DNA of 30,087 nt from NCBI GenBank assembly GCA_964425135.1, contig CAYRKW010000039.1, positions 1-30,087 on the forward strand, in the 5' to 3' direction. The stretch is from CAYLLD01 sp964425135. Lineage in GTDB: Bacteria > Pseudomonadota > Alphaproteobacteria > Rhodobacterales > Rhodobacteraceae. Under the pieces are notes generated by a model, which was not told the DNA's origin, ran no database searches, and saw only the letters and a program-made list of their open reading frames with translations. Both the position numbers and the translations under genes were made by a program. Positions 16,476 to 24,754 of the stretch are shown in pieces. Positions within the stretch are counted from its first letter, which is position 1, and each line of letters opens with the position of its first letter.

Positions 16476-17492
16476 TTAGTTTTCAGCCATGACCTCTTGG
16501 ATCATCTGATAGGCGGCCTGCGCATCAATACCGGCGGCGTCCACCTCGGCCATGACACTGGTGCGCACGTCTGCGGCAATGGCTTCAAAGGCGGCGAGAT
16601 CTTCGGCGCTGGCTTCATGGATCATATTGCCATCGGTTTCCATCGTTGCTGCACGACCTGCCGCATCAATGTCATCCCACATCTTGCCTGCCATCCGGCT
16701 CGCGGGTGCGCCAAAGACCTTCTCTTCCAGCGCGTTCTGCAAATCTTCGGGCAGATCCGCAAAGGTATCTTCGTTCATGATCACCGCGAAAGACCCGCGA
16801 TAGAGCCCGCCTGGCAGATCAAAAACATTGGTCGCAACTTCAGTCAGCTTAAAGCCGACGCGGGACTCATATGGCATCACAACACCGTCGGCTGCATTGG
16901 AGGCGAGTGTTTCATAAACCTTGGGTGCAGGCACCTGAATGCCGGTCACGCCCAGCGCCGCCCCAACATCGCCACCAACACCACCCGGAATGCGCACTTT
17001 CATACCGTCAAAGTCAGACAGGCTGGTGATATCCTGATTGGAATGCAGTTGCGCCGGACCATGTGTCATCAAGCCGATCAGCTTGACGCCGCGATGCTCG
17101 TTGGCGGCGGCAAGATGCTCTTCATGCACCGCCCAATAGGCCACAGAAGCCGCTTCGGCTGAGCCTTCATAACCAGGAAGCTCGATCATTTTGGTCGCAA
17201 CGAAACGGCCCGCTTGATAGCCATGGAAGATAAACGACAGATCCGCCGCGCCATCCTGAATAAGGTCCATCTGCGCAGGCGGCGGGGCGATACCCAGCTT
17301 CAATTCTGCGGTCACACGGCCATCTGTGGCCTCTTCGATCATCTCGATCAGTTGCGGCCACATGATCGCATTGACCCCATGGGTGGGCGGCGCCCAGCTG
17401 GAAATTGTCAGGGTGTGCTCTTGTGCCATGGCCATCGTGAAGGACATCGCCATCGCGGTGATAGAGGCACCGATTTTTGCAAGTTTATTCAT
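16476..17492 (-). CDS. dctP: TRAP transporter substrate-binding protein DctP
   Basis: A 338-residue periplasmic binding protein. The signal peptide is MNKLAKIGASITAMAM... with cleavage near AMA-QE. Family hallmarks include SSWAPPTHGVN at the mature N terminus, the VRIPGGVGGDVGAALG segment containing the conserved Arg that binds the substrate carboxylate, and GGLYRGSFAVIMNEDTFADLP. The ribosome site AGGGAGA lies about seven bases before the ATG. TRAP binding proteins usually take carboxylates. Given the P450 upstream, the divergent hydroxylase and the hpa operon, an aromatic or hydroxyaromatic acid is a reasonable but unproven ligand. Confidence 0.92.
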   Translation of the reverse strand: MNKLAKIGASITAMAMSFTMAMAQEHTLTISSWAPPTHGVNAIMWPQLIEMIEEATDGRVTAELKLGIAPPPAQMDLIQDGAADLSFIFHGYQAGRFVATKMIELPGYEGSAEAASVAYWAVHEEHLAAANEHRGVKLIGLMTHGPAQLHSNQDITSLSDFDGMKVRIPGGVGGDVGAALGVTGIQVPAPKVYETLASNAADGVVMPYESRVGFKLTEVATNVFDLPGGLYRGSFAVIMNEDTFADLPEDLQNALEEKVFGAPASRMAGKMWDDIDAAGRAATMETDGNMIHEASAEDLAAFEAIAADVRTSVMAEVDAAGIDAQAAYQMIQEVMAEN

Positions 17493-17582
17493 ATCTTTCT
17501 CCCTTTTATCTTTGTTTTATTTTCTATGAGGTCAGCGCCACCTTGTCAGCACATAATCGACGCGATCTTGCGTCTTTGCCAA

Positions 17583-18738
17583 TCACATATCCCACTGCAC
17601 CGGCAAGCGCGTGGGGCCGCGAAACACCCAGCCTCTTTGAACGACAGGTTTGCNNNNNNNNNNNNNNNNNNNNNNNNNNNNNNNNNNNNNNNNNNNNNNN
17701 NNNNNNNNNNNNNNNNNNNNNNNNNNNNNNNNNNNNNNNNNNNNNNNNNNNNNGTTTGCGGTTGATGTCAAAGGCATGCGGGTTGTCAAAACGAGACGGG
17801 TCCCGGTTGGCCGCGCCGACGCAAATGCCAAGTTGATCGCCTTCCTTCAATTGCGTATCCCCCAGCTCGATATCGCGCGCCACACGGCGCGGGTACATGC
17901 CGATGGGGGCGACCCAACGCACGGACTCTTCAAACGCCAACGCATAAAGTGCCGGGTCTGCCTGCACTTGCGCCAATTGCCCGGGATTGGAGAGCAAACA
18001 CAGGATCATGGTCAGGATCGAATCGCGCGGCTCGTTCAGCCCACCACCGACAATGACGTTCACATTGGCCCTGATCTGTTCAAGCGTATGGGAATGTTCG
18101 GCGTGCAGCATGCTCGACAAGATCGTCGGGTTTTGTGTGTCGCGATGATGTGGAATGGCGCAGTCTATCGCCGCCGCAATCGCTGTCGCTGCCGCTTCGC
18201 CGCGCTGCGTGATATGAGGATCACTTGTGTAATTCCCCACAGCATCCATCAGCGATTGCGACCAGACACACATATCGCGCCACGGCACATCCTCTTCAAA
18301 ACCCAGCAGTTCGATCAGCGCATAGGATGCAAGCGGAGCGGCGAAATCGTCAAACAGCTCCGCCTCGCCCTGATCCTCCATCGCGGTGATCAGTCGGTCA
18401 GCGATAGTATGGAGTTTGGCGGCCCAATGATCCTTGACCACCTCCGGTTTGAAAGCCGGTTCCAAAGCCTTGCGCTCGACCTTGTGATCCTCATTATCCT
18501 TGCGCATCAGCGAATGACCCATGACCTTGTTCATCAAGGAGCCGGGATTGGTCGAGGCGAAATCGGCATGGTTGCGTTCGATATGCATGATGTCGTCAAA
18601 TCGCGTGACGAGATTAAGACGGGTGCAGCCCACCCAAACCGCCGAAGCCGTCTGACGAATGCGGTCAAAACTCGGGTAAGGGTCCGCAACAAGCGTATCG
18701 AATGAAATATCGTCAAGCACAGGTACAGGTGCTGGCAT
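17583..18738 (-). CDS. Cytochrome P450 (haem-binding region lost in assembly gap)
   Basis: A soluble bacterial-type P450. Visible are the N-terminal PYPSFDRIRQ region, the C-helix region (DNEDHKVERKALEPAF), the I-helix region IVGGGLNEPRDS (230-240), the K-helix ExxR (Glu271-Arg274 in EESVRW), and AANRDPSRFDNPHAF before the haem loop. After the gap the typical end GWVFRGPTRLPVQWDM closes the gene. The haem-Cys loop should lie in the gap (17654-17753). One gene results if the real gap length is a multiple of 3, probably near 180-200. The I helix lacks the usual acid-Thr pair (AGxxT). The ATG at 18738 is chosen over the GTG at 18741. The gene precedes dctPQM on the same strand and diverges from a flavin hydroxylase. 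Confidence 0.9.
17654..17753. other. Assembly gap (100 N)
   Basis: One hundred Ns within the P450 gene, replacing the haem-ligand loop. The sequences on both sides begin or end with GTTTGC, which may reflect a failed local join. Confidence 0.95.
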
Positions 18739-18771
18739 CACTTAGTTCCATGGACACAAAGCATGAGGCTT

Positions 18772-18801
18772 ATTTGAGAACAAATTCCATGCTTTTGTCA
18801 A
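18772..18801 (-). promoter_or_regulatory. Candidate sigma-70-type promoter for the P450-TRAP operon
   Basis: On the minus strand a perfect TTGACA (-35, 18796-18801) is followed after 18 bp by TCAAAT (18772-18777) as a weak -10. The P450 ATG lies 33 bp downstream of that. The site is separate from the palindromic operator near 18887-18902, which would sit about 90 bp upstream. Confidence 0.4.
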
Positions 18802-18858
18802 TCTGCCGGACTGCGACACTATCGTAATCTTCGCACGCAAAAGCGCACAACTAAATCG

Positions 18859-18902
18859 TTGTCCACCGCGCCGTCGCCCTATATATAATTAACATGTGAA
18901 TT
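18859..18902 (+). promoter_or_regulatory. Candidate monooxygenase promoter with overlapping HpaR-like operator
   Basis: A perfect TATAAT (18884-18889) serves as -10, with TTGTCC (18859-18864) as a poor -35 at 19 bp. The imperfect palindrome AATTAACATGTGAATT (18887-18902, 14 of 16 positions symmetrical) overlaps the -10 and the expected transcription start, an ideal repressor position. Read on the other strand it contains ACATGTTAATT, identical to the core of the site in the hpaF/hpaR promoter. Confidence 0.55.
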
Positions 18903-18949
18903 AATTTGCTGTTCGATCATCATTGAGCACCCGATAGGGAAATATCGCC

Positions 18950-20884
18950 ATGCAGTTTCATCTCAACGGCTTCAAGCCCGGCAACTATCAGGTTCCTGAC
19001 GCCGCGCGCGCGCCTTATCCCGACCCCCCGATTGAGGATTTGCCCCAGCAAGTTGATGTTCTGATCGTTGGAACCGGTCCTGCGGGGCTGACCATGGCGC
19101 GCCAGATGGCGGAGTTTTCCGACATCAAAACCTGCATCGTCGATATGGCCTCCGGCCCCTTGTTATTCGGGCGGGCTGACGGGATTTCCTGCCGCACCAT
19201 CGAGATTATGGAGGCCTTCAACAGCAGCGAAATGATCGTCAAGGAGACCTATCAGCTCAAGCAGAACACTTTCTGGGAGCCGGATGCGAAAAACCCCGCC
19301 AATATTACCCGCACCGAGAAGATCGCCGATGCGCGTGCGGGGCTGTCGGAATTCACCCATGGCATCGTCAATCAGGCGCGTCTGCATGAGTTACTGACCG
19401 ATGGAATGGCCAATTCAGTGAGCAATCTGCGGCCGCACTACAGCCGTGAGTTTGTCGATATGGAGATTGACGAACGCTTGACCCAGGACCTGAGCGCGTA
19501 TCCGATCACAGCGACGTTCAAGCGGGTCGATGCAGCAGGGCAAGGCAGGACCGAGACCGTCAAAGCGCGCTTTGTGGTCGGCTGCGATGGTGGGCGAAGC
19601 CGTGTGCGCGGCAGCCTTGGAATCACGCTCGAAGGTGATTCTGCCAATAAGGCGTGGGGGGTGATGGACATATTGCTCAACACCGATTTCCCGGACATCC
19701 GCGTCAAAAGCTTCATCCAGTCCAAGGACCACGGTGCGGTGATGACCATCCCGCGCGAGGGCGGCTATCTGTGCCGTTTTTATGTCGAAATGGACCTGAT
19801 CGAAAAAGACAAACGCGCGACAGACATCAAGGTGACCGAGCAAGATCTGATCGCCAAAGCGCAGAAGATCTTTCATCCCTACACGCTCGACGTCAAAGAG
19901 GTGGCGTGGTGGTCGATCTATTCGGTCGGCCAACGCCTCGCGGACCGCTTCGATAACCGCCCTGTCGGAAGCGCCAACACGGTGATGCCACGCGCATTCG
20001 TCGCAGGGGACGCCTGTCATACGCACAGCCCGAAGGGAGGCTGGGGATTGAACACCTCGCTGCCCGATACCTTCAACCTGGGCTGGAAACTCGCGGCTGT
20101 CTTGCAGGGCCGCAGCGATCCGAAACTTCTGGACACCTACGGCACAGAACGTCGCAAGGTCGCGCAGCAGTTGATCAACGCTGATAAGGAGCTGTCGAAA
20201 CTGGTGGCCACGCGCCCCACGGCGGACGACACGTCAGAGCAAGCCCGGATCGACACCGCCCAGATCGAAGCCTTCATGAAACGGCAAAGCGGCTTTGTGG
20301 CCGGCACCTCAATCGAATATTTCCCGTCCTACATCAGCACCGGTCAGGACAATCAGGGGCTCGCCTCCGGTTTCAATATCGGGCAGCGCTTCTTCTCCGC
20401 CGAGGCAACACGTGTTGCGGACGGACGCAGTCAGCATCTGGGGCATCTTGTCAAAGCGGACGGGCGCTGGCGTATCTTCCTGTTTGCGGGCGCGGATGAT
20501 CCAACCAATCCGTCATCGGCGGCGTATCAGTTTGTGGAGTTTCTTGCGACCTCCCCCAACTCGCCTGCGGTCAAATACACGCCCAAAGGCGCGGACCCGG
20601 ATGCGGTTTTGGATACTTACGCTGTGTTCCAGCAGCAAAATCTGTCAATGCCGGACCTGCACGACTACCTGTGGCCCGCAAAAGGCAAATACGGTCTGCG
20701 CGATTACGAAAAGGTTTTCCACGCGCAGAGCGGGAATGATGTCTTTGAGCTGCGCGATATCGACCGTAAGAATGGGTGTGTGGTGGTGGTGCGGCCTGAC
20801 CAGCACGTCGCCAACATCCTGCCCGTGACCGCGCATGACGATCTGGCGGACTTCTTCGATGTGTTCATGCTGGAGCAGTCGTGA
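18950..20884 (+). CDS. FAD-dependent aromatic hydroxylase, phenol 2-monooxygenase/3-hydroxybenzoate 4-monooxygenase family
   Basis: A 644-residue class A flavoprotein monooxygenase. It has a Rossmann GTGPAG (41-46), RADGIS (75-80), the DG motif GCDGGRSRVRG (211-221) and the GD motif AGDACHTHSPKGGWGLNTS (352-370). A C-terminal thioredoxin-like dimerisation domain of the phenol-hydroxylase type covers about residues 450-640. The length matches phenol 2-monooxygenase and MobA. It should add an ortho hydroxyl to a phenolic substrate using NAD(P)H and O2. It diverges from the P450, converges with hpaI, and has an HpaR-like operator. It may therefore supply 3,4-dihydroxyphenylacetate from a monohydroxyphenylacetate in place of HpaBC, but the substrate is not readable. 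AGGGAAA precedes the ATG at 18950. Confidence 0.88.
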   Translation: MQFHLNGFKPGNYQVPDAARAPYPDPPIEDLPQQVDVLIVGTGPAGLTMARQMAEFSDIKTCIVDMASGPLLFGRADGISCRTIEIMEAFNSSEMIVKETYQLKQNTFWEPDAKNPANITRTEKIADARAGLSEFTHGIVNQARLHELLTDGMANSVSNLRPHYSREFVDMEIDERLTQDLSAYPITATFKRVDAAGQGRTETVKARFVVGCDGGRSRVRGSLGITLEGDSANKAWGVMDILLNTDFPDIRVKSFIQSKDHGAVMTIPREGGYLCRFYVEMDLIEKDKRATDIKVTEQDLIAKAQKIFHPYTLDVKEVAWWSIYSVGQRLADRFDNRPVGSANTVMPRAFVAGDACHTHSPKGGWGLNTSLPDTFNLGWKLAAVLQGRSDPKLLDTYGTERRKVAQQLINADKELSKLVATRPTADDTSEQARIDTAQIEAFMKRQSGFVAGTSIEYFPSYISTGQDNQGLASGFNIGQRFFSAEATRVADGRSQHLGHLVKADGRWRIFLFAGADDPTNPSSAAYQFVEFLATSPNSPAVKYTPKGADPDAVLDTYAVFQQQNLSMPDLHDYLWPAKGKYGLRDYEKVFHAQSGNDVFELRDIDRKNGCVVVVRPDQHVANILPVTAHDDLADFFDVFMLEQS

Positions 20885-20901
20885 CGCAATCGGCGCGTTA
20901 T

Positions 20902-20938
20902 GCGGCGCTGCGTTTCATGTCTTGAAACGCGCCGCCGC
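20902..20938. terminator. Hairpin between convergent monooxygenase and hpaI genes
   Basis: A 16-bp stem with two mismatches (GCGGCGCTGCGTTTCA against TGAAACGCGCCGCCGC) and a 5-nt loop lies in and just before the last codons of hpaI, 17 bp past the monooxygenase stop. There is no long T tract on either side. A bidirectional terminator is plausible but not certain. Confidence 0.4.
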
Positions 20939-21694
20939 ATCTGCCGCTGACTGACGCATGTTGCGGGCGAATAATGTGACGTCGATTTCCGTGGCGATGA
21001 AGCTCGCACCCAGATCACGGCATTGCGCCTGAAGAGAATGATCGAGCGTCAGAATGCCGGCCGCTTTGCCCGCGGCCACGATCCGCTCAATCGCGCCCAA
21101 AACCGCTGCTTTCACCTCGGCCTGCCCCGGCTGGCCGATGAAGCCCATGTCGGCGGCCAAATCGGACGGGCCGATGAAAACGCCATCAAGACCATCGACC
21201 GCCAGAATGTCATCAAGCGCGGCCATGCCCTTTTGGTTCTCCACCTGCGCAAGCAGGCATATTTCGTCCTGCGCCGATGTCAGATAATCGCCAATCGCAG
21301 CAAAATCCGAGGCGCGCGCCAAAGCGGACCCGACGCCGCGCACGCCATGCGGCGGATAGGTCACCGCATCCACCAATGCACGCGCCTGATCGCCGCTTTC
21401 GACCATCGGGATCAGCAGCGACTGCGCGCCTGCATCCAGAAGCTGCTTGATAATCCACGTCTCCCCAATCGGCGGACGCACCACGGCATGACTGCCGCGC
21501 CCTGCAATCACCTGCAACTGCGCGGTGATCGAACGCAGGTCATTGGGCGCATGCTCCCCGTCGATGAGCAGCCAGTCAAACCCCGCTCCCGCGCTGATCT
21601 CCGCGATATAAGGATCGGCAAGCCCCAGCCAGCAGCCCAGTTGCAACTCGCCCTTGGCGATGGCGGCTTTGAACGGGTTATGCGGTGCGGGCAT
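20915..21694 (-). CDS. hpaI: 4-hydroxy-2-oxoheptane-1,7-dioate aldolase HpaI
   Basis: A 259-residue class II (metal-dependent) aldolase of the HpcH/HpaI family, splitting 4-hydroxy-2-oxoheptanedioate into pyruvate and succinic semialdehyde. Residues matching E. coli HpaI His45, Arg70, Glu149 and Asp175 are His48 (DGEHAPND), Arg73 (VVRPP), Glu152 (QVENQKG) and Asp178 (IGPSDLA). The ATG at 21694 is preferred because AGAGGA precedes it; a 27-residue upstream extension is unconserved. It is the last gene of the hpa operon, 11 bp after hpaH. Its product succinic semialdehyde is the substrate of the GabD encoded in the same operon. Confidence 0.94.
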   Translation of the reverse strand: MPAPHNPFKAAIAKGELQLGCWLGLADPYIAEISAGAGFDWLLIDGEHAPNDLRSITAQLQVIAGRGSHAVVRPPIGETWIIKQLLDAGAQSLLIPMVESGDQARALVDAVTYPPHGVRGVGSALARASDFAAIGDYLTSAQDEICLLAQVENQKGMAALDDILAVDGLDGVFIGPSDLAADMGFIGQPGQAEVKAAVLGAIERIVAAGKAAGILTLDHSLQAQCRDLGASFIATEIDVTLFARNMRQSAADAAARFKT

Positions 21695-21705
21695 GGTCTT
21701 TCCTC

Positions 21706-22506
21706 TCAGGCAAAGGTGATATCGACGGACCCGAACGGGCCGAAATCGGCGTGGATTTCTGCGCCCGGCGGGCATTCGACCGGACGAATGAAGCTGCCCG
21801 ACAGGATGATCTGCCCCGGCGCGATGCTCTGCCCGTATTGCGCCATGCGGCGGGCGAGCCAGACCACGCTTTCAATCGGATCGTTCAAAACCCCTGCGCC
21901 AAGTCCGGTCTCCTCAACCTCGCCGTTGCGCGACGTGATCGCGCCCACCCAACGCAGATCGACCGCATCGACCGCATGCTGCTCCGGCCCCAGAACAACG
22001 CCTGCATTCGCAGCATTGTCACTGATCGTATCAAACACGCTCCGCGTCGCTTTAGTCACAGGATCGACGCGCAGAATGCGGGTGTCGAGAATCTCGATGG
22101 ACGGCGCGACGTAATCGGTCGCGGCGATCACCTCCTCACGGCTCACATCCGCGCCGCCGATGGAGGATTTCATGACAAAGGCAATCTCCGCCTCAATGCG
22201 CGGCTGAATGAACCGGCCCTTGGGCACAGTCGCGCCATGTGCGAAAATCATATCATCGAACAGGATACCGCTGTCTGGAATATCGATATTCAGCGCATAT
22301 TGCATCGCTTTTGATGTCAGCCCGATCTTCCAGCCCACAACCGAACGCCCCTGCTCCAGCTTGGCGCGGTAGATCGCGTTTTGCACCGCGTAGGCATCAT
22401 CCATTCCCATTTCAGGATGGCGTTTGGTCAAGAGCCCGATCTGCTCGCCCGTCTGTTCAGCGTGCAGCAAATCTGCGGCCGCCTGCGCGTGCTGATCGGG
22501 CGTCAT
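21706..22506 (-). CDS. hpaH: 2-oxo-hept-4-ene-1,7-dioate hydratase HpaH
   Basis: A 266-residue member of the MhpD/HpaH hydratase branch of the FAH fold. It adds water to 2-oxo-hept-4-ene-1,7-dioate before aldol cleavage. Signature stretches are Lys60 in VVGWKIGLTS, the metal ligands Glu105 and Glu107 in PRIEAEIAFV with Glu138 in PSIEILD, NAANAGVVLG and LNDPIESVVWLA. Full length for the family (about 265). The start overlaps the stop of the upstream FAH gene (ATGA) and hpaI follows. Confidence 0.94.
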   Translation of the reverse strand: MTPDQHAQAAADLLHAEQTGEQIGLLTKRHPEMGMDDAYAVQNAIYRAKLEQGRSVVGWKIGLTSKAMQYALNIDIPDSGILFDDMIFAHGATVPKGRFIQPRIEAEIAFVMKSSIGGADVSREEVIAATDYVAPSIEILDTRILRVDPVTKATRSVFDTISDNAANAGVVLGPEQHAVDAVDLRWVGAITSRNGEVEETGLGAGVLNDPIESVVWLARRMAQYGQSIAPGQIILSGSFIRPVECPPGAEIHADFGPFGSVDITFA

Positions 22507-23357
22507 AGCGCTTCATCCGCGACGGTGTTGCGCAAGGTGCCGATGCCGTTGACCTCAACCTCGATCACATCGCCGGGCTTCAGGAATTGCGGCGGATCAA
22601 GCCGCGCGCCAGACCCAGTGGGCGTGCCTGTCACGATAATATCGCCGGGCTCCAGCGCCATGAAGGTCGAGATATATTCGATCTCGCGCCGGATCGGATG
22701 CATCATCCGGCTCAGCACATCGTCTTGCCGGACCTCGCCATTCACCCGTGTGATGATCCGCGCGTCGTCAAGCTGCGCCGCTTTGGTGAACGGCACGAGC
22801 CACGGGCCAATCGCGCCGGAGCGATCCCAGTTCTTGCCTTGTGTGACGTTAAATTTCGCATGGCGCACCCAGTCGCGGATCGTGCCTTCGTTGCACAGTG
22901 TCAGCGCCGCGATGTGGTCATAGGCATCGGCTTGCGCAATCCTGCGTCCGCCTTTGCCAATCACAATGGCAACCTCGCCTTCATAATCGAGCTGCGGGCT
23001 TTCGGGCGGGCGAATGAGCGGGCGGTCATGGCCGGTGAACCCGGAGGCAAATCGCGGGAAGAGCGACATGTATTTTGGCTGCTCGGACCCGTCTTTATAC
23101 TCGGCATTCCGGTCAGGGAAGTTCACCCCCACGCACACGATGCGACGCGCATTGGGTAGCACCATCTCATAGTCAAATTCGGTGTGCGAAACGGACCGGC
23201 CCGCCGCCGCATCCGCCAAAACCGGAAGCCCGCCCGCCGCCACTGCATCAAAGAGCGTGGGCCATTGCGGTGTGGCGTCATTCAGGGCGATCATGCCGTC
23301 ATCCGTCACAGCACCGTAGAAGGTCTCGCCGCTGCTGGTATATGTCGCAAATTTCAT
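22503..23357 (-). CDS. FAH family protein, HpaG-like (5-oxopent-3-ene-1,2,5-tricarboxylate decarboxylase/isomerase role)
   Basis: A 284-residue single FAH domain with an N-terminal cap. The metal site is Glu126 and Glu128 in DYEGEVAIVIG; the third ligand position, usually Asp in an ND..RD motif, appears as Glu157 in CNEGTIRDW. TGTPTGSGA closes the active site. In the hpa pathway HpaG decarboxylates and isomerises 5-oxopent-3-ene-1,2,5-tricarboxylate. E. coli HpaG is a tandem two-domain protein of about 430 residues, while here one domain occupies the slot. The start at 23357 (MKFATYTSSG) overlaps the decarboxylase stop (ATGA); a TTG five codons upstream is less likely. The operon position makes the pathway assignment strong and the exact reaction moderately sure. 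Confidence 0.88.
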   Translation of the reverse strand: MKFATYTSSGETFYGAVTDDGMIALNDATPQWPTLFDAVAAGGLPVLADAAAGRSVSHTEFDYEMVLPNARRIVCVGVNFPDRNAEYKDGSEQPKYMSLFPRFASGFTGHDRPLIRPPESPQLDYEGEVAIVIGKGGRRIAQADAYDHIAALTLCNEGTIRDWVRHAKFNVTQGKNWDRSGAIGPWLVPFTKAAQLDDARIITRVNGEVRQDDVLSRMMHPIRREIEYISTFMALEPGDIIVTGTPTGSGARLDPPQFLKPGDVIEVEVNGIGTLRNTVADEAL

Positions 23358-24751
23358 CTGATGCTCTCCCAAACCTCTTGTACGACGGTCGCCACCGCCA
23401 TCACATCGTCCCGCGTTGTATCAAACTGGCCAACCTGAACCCGAATGATCTTCCGGCCTTCAAAGGCCGCTTGTGTCAGGTAAATCCGCCCGTCATCATT
23501 GATCGCATCCACCAGCCGCTGCTGCATGGCATCATCGCCGTCACAGCGGAAGGAAAAGAGGCTCAGGATCGGATCGGTGGTGATCTCGAACCCATCGAGC
23601 GCGCGGATCGCTTCGCAAAGCTCTTGGGCCCAAGTGACATGATTGCGGATGCGCATTTGAAGACCTTCAAGGCCGTAGGAGCGCATCAGGAACCACAGTT
23701 TCAGCGCCCGAAACCGGCGGCCCAGCGGTATTGTCCATTCCGAATAATTTGTCACCGCATCGCCGGATGTTTTCAAATACTCCGGTTCGATCTTCAGCGT
23801 ATTGAGCTGCGGCGCAGCTTCGCGCAGAAATTGGATGGAGCAATCAAACTGCGCACCCAACCATTTGTGCGGGTTAAAGACGATGCTGTCATAGGCATCC
23901 ACCCCGCGCCAGAAGGCGTCTCGATACTCCGGGCAGATCATCGCGGATCCCGCCCAGGCGGCATCGAGATGGGTGTAGAGATCATGGGTGTGCGCGATCT
24001 TCGCAATTGCCTCCAGATCATCGGATGCGCCGACACCGGTGCCGCCTGTGATGGCAACAATACCAGCCGGCGTATGACCTGCAGCGATATCATCGCGGAT
24101 CGCCTGATCGAGTACGTCCGCATCCATAGCAAACCGTGGTCCCTGCGTTGGGATTTTCACCAGATTTGCCTGACCGATCCCGGCAACCCAGCAGGCGCGG
24201 TCAATCGAGGAATGCACCTGATCCGAGCAATAAATCCGCAGAGCGCCCTTGCCCGCCAGACCATCGCGATTGCCGGTATAACCCGTCGCGCGCTCGCGCA
24301 TCGTCAGAACCGCCGACAGGGTCGCCGATGAGGCGCTATCCTGAATGACCCCCGTAAACCCCTCCGCCAGCCCAAGCGCGTGGCGTAACCATTCGACCAT
24401 GCGCCCCTCCATCTCGGTCGCCGCCGGAGAGGTCTGCCAAAGCATGCATTGTGCCGCGACCGTATTAACCAACTGCTCGGCCAGCATTGATGGCGGCGCC
24501 GCATTGGCACAGAAATAGGCGAAGAAACGAGGGTGCTGCCAATGGGTCATCCCCGGCATCACGATCTGATCAAAGTCTCGCAGGATCTGTTCCATATCCT
24601 CCGGCTGAGCCGGCGGTGTTCTGGGAAGCTGCGCGGCGATCTCACCGGGTTTGGTCTGAGCGCGCACAGGCCGGTTGCGCAAGCTCTTGTGATACTGCGC
24701 GCCCCAATCGGCAATTTGCTTGCTCCACCGAGAAAAGTCGTCCCAATCCAT
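23354..24751 (-). CDS. PLP-dependent aromatic-L-amino-acid decarboxylase family protein
   Basis: A 465-residue group II decarboxylase. The PLP Lys is Lys296 in FNPHKWLG, Asp263 (HLDAAWAGSA) holds the pyridine nitrogen, and His180 (SDQVHSSIDRA) stacks on the cofactor. THWQHPRFFAYF and IPLGRRFRALKLWF are typical of the aromatic amino acid branch (DOPA, tyrosine, tryptophan). The mobile active-site loop before IPLGRRF is about three residues shorter than in animal DOPA decarboxylase and lacks its HSHQ stretch. It lies inside the hpa operon, 3 bp after gabD, so its product should feed homoprotocatechuate catabolism, for example tyrosine or DOPA to tyramine or dopamine. The amine oxidase and aldehyde dehydrogenase this would need are not in the window. 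Confidence 0.9.
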   Translation of the reverse strand: MDWDDFSRWSKQIADWGAQYHKSLRNRPVRAQTKPGEIAAQLPRTPPAQPEDMEQILRDFDQIVMPGMTHWQHPRFFAYFCANAAPPSMLAEQLVNTVAAQCMLWQTSPAATEMEGRMVEWLRHALGLAEGFTGVIQDSASSATLSAVLTMRERATGYTGNRDGLAGKGALRIYCSDQVHSSIDRACWVAGIGQANLVKIPTQGPRFAMDADVLDQAIRDDIAAGHTPAGIVAITGGTGVGASDDLEAIAKIAHTHDLYTHLDAAWAGSAMICPEYRDAFWRGVDAYDSIVFNPHKWLGAQFDCSIQFLREAAPQLNTLKIEPEYLKTSGDAVTNYSEWTIPLGRRFRALKLWFLMRSYGLEGLQMRIRNHVTWAQELCEAIRALDGFEITTDPILSLFSFRCDGDDAMQQRLVDAINDDGRIYLTQAAFEGRKIIRVQVGQFDTTRDDVMAVATVVQEVWESIR

Positions 24752-24754
24752 CGC

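Noticed and set aside
17524..17653. P450 C terminus extended to a stop at 17524
   Set aside because: That extension is in the wrong frame after the gap. The correct frame ends GWVFRGPTRLPVQWDM at 17583, typical of P450s.
18950..20884. HpaB-type 4-hydroxyphenylacetate 3-monooxygenase
   Set aside because: HpaB has an acyl-CoA-dehydrogenase-like fold. This protein has GxGxxG, DG and GD motifs and a C-terminal dimerisation domain of the phenol hydroxylase family.
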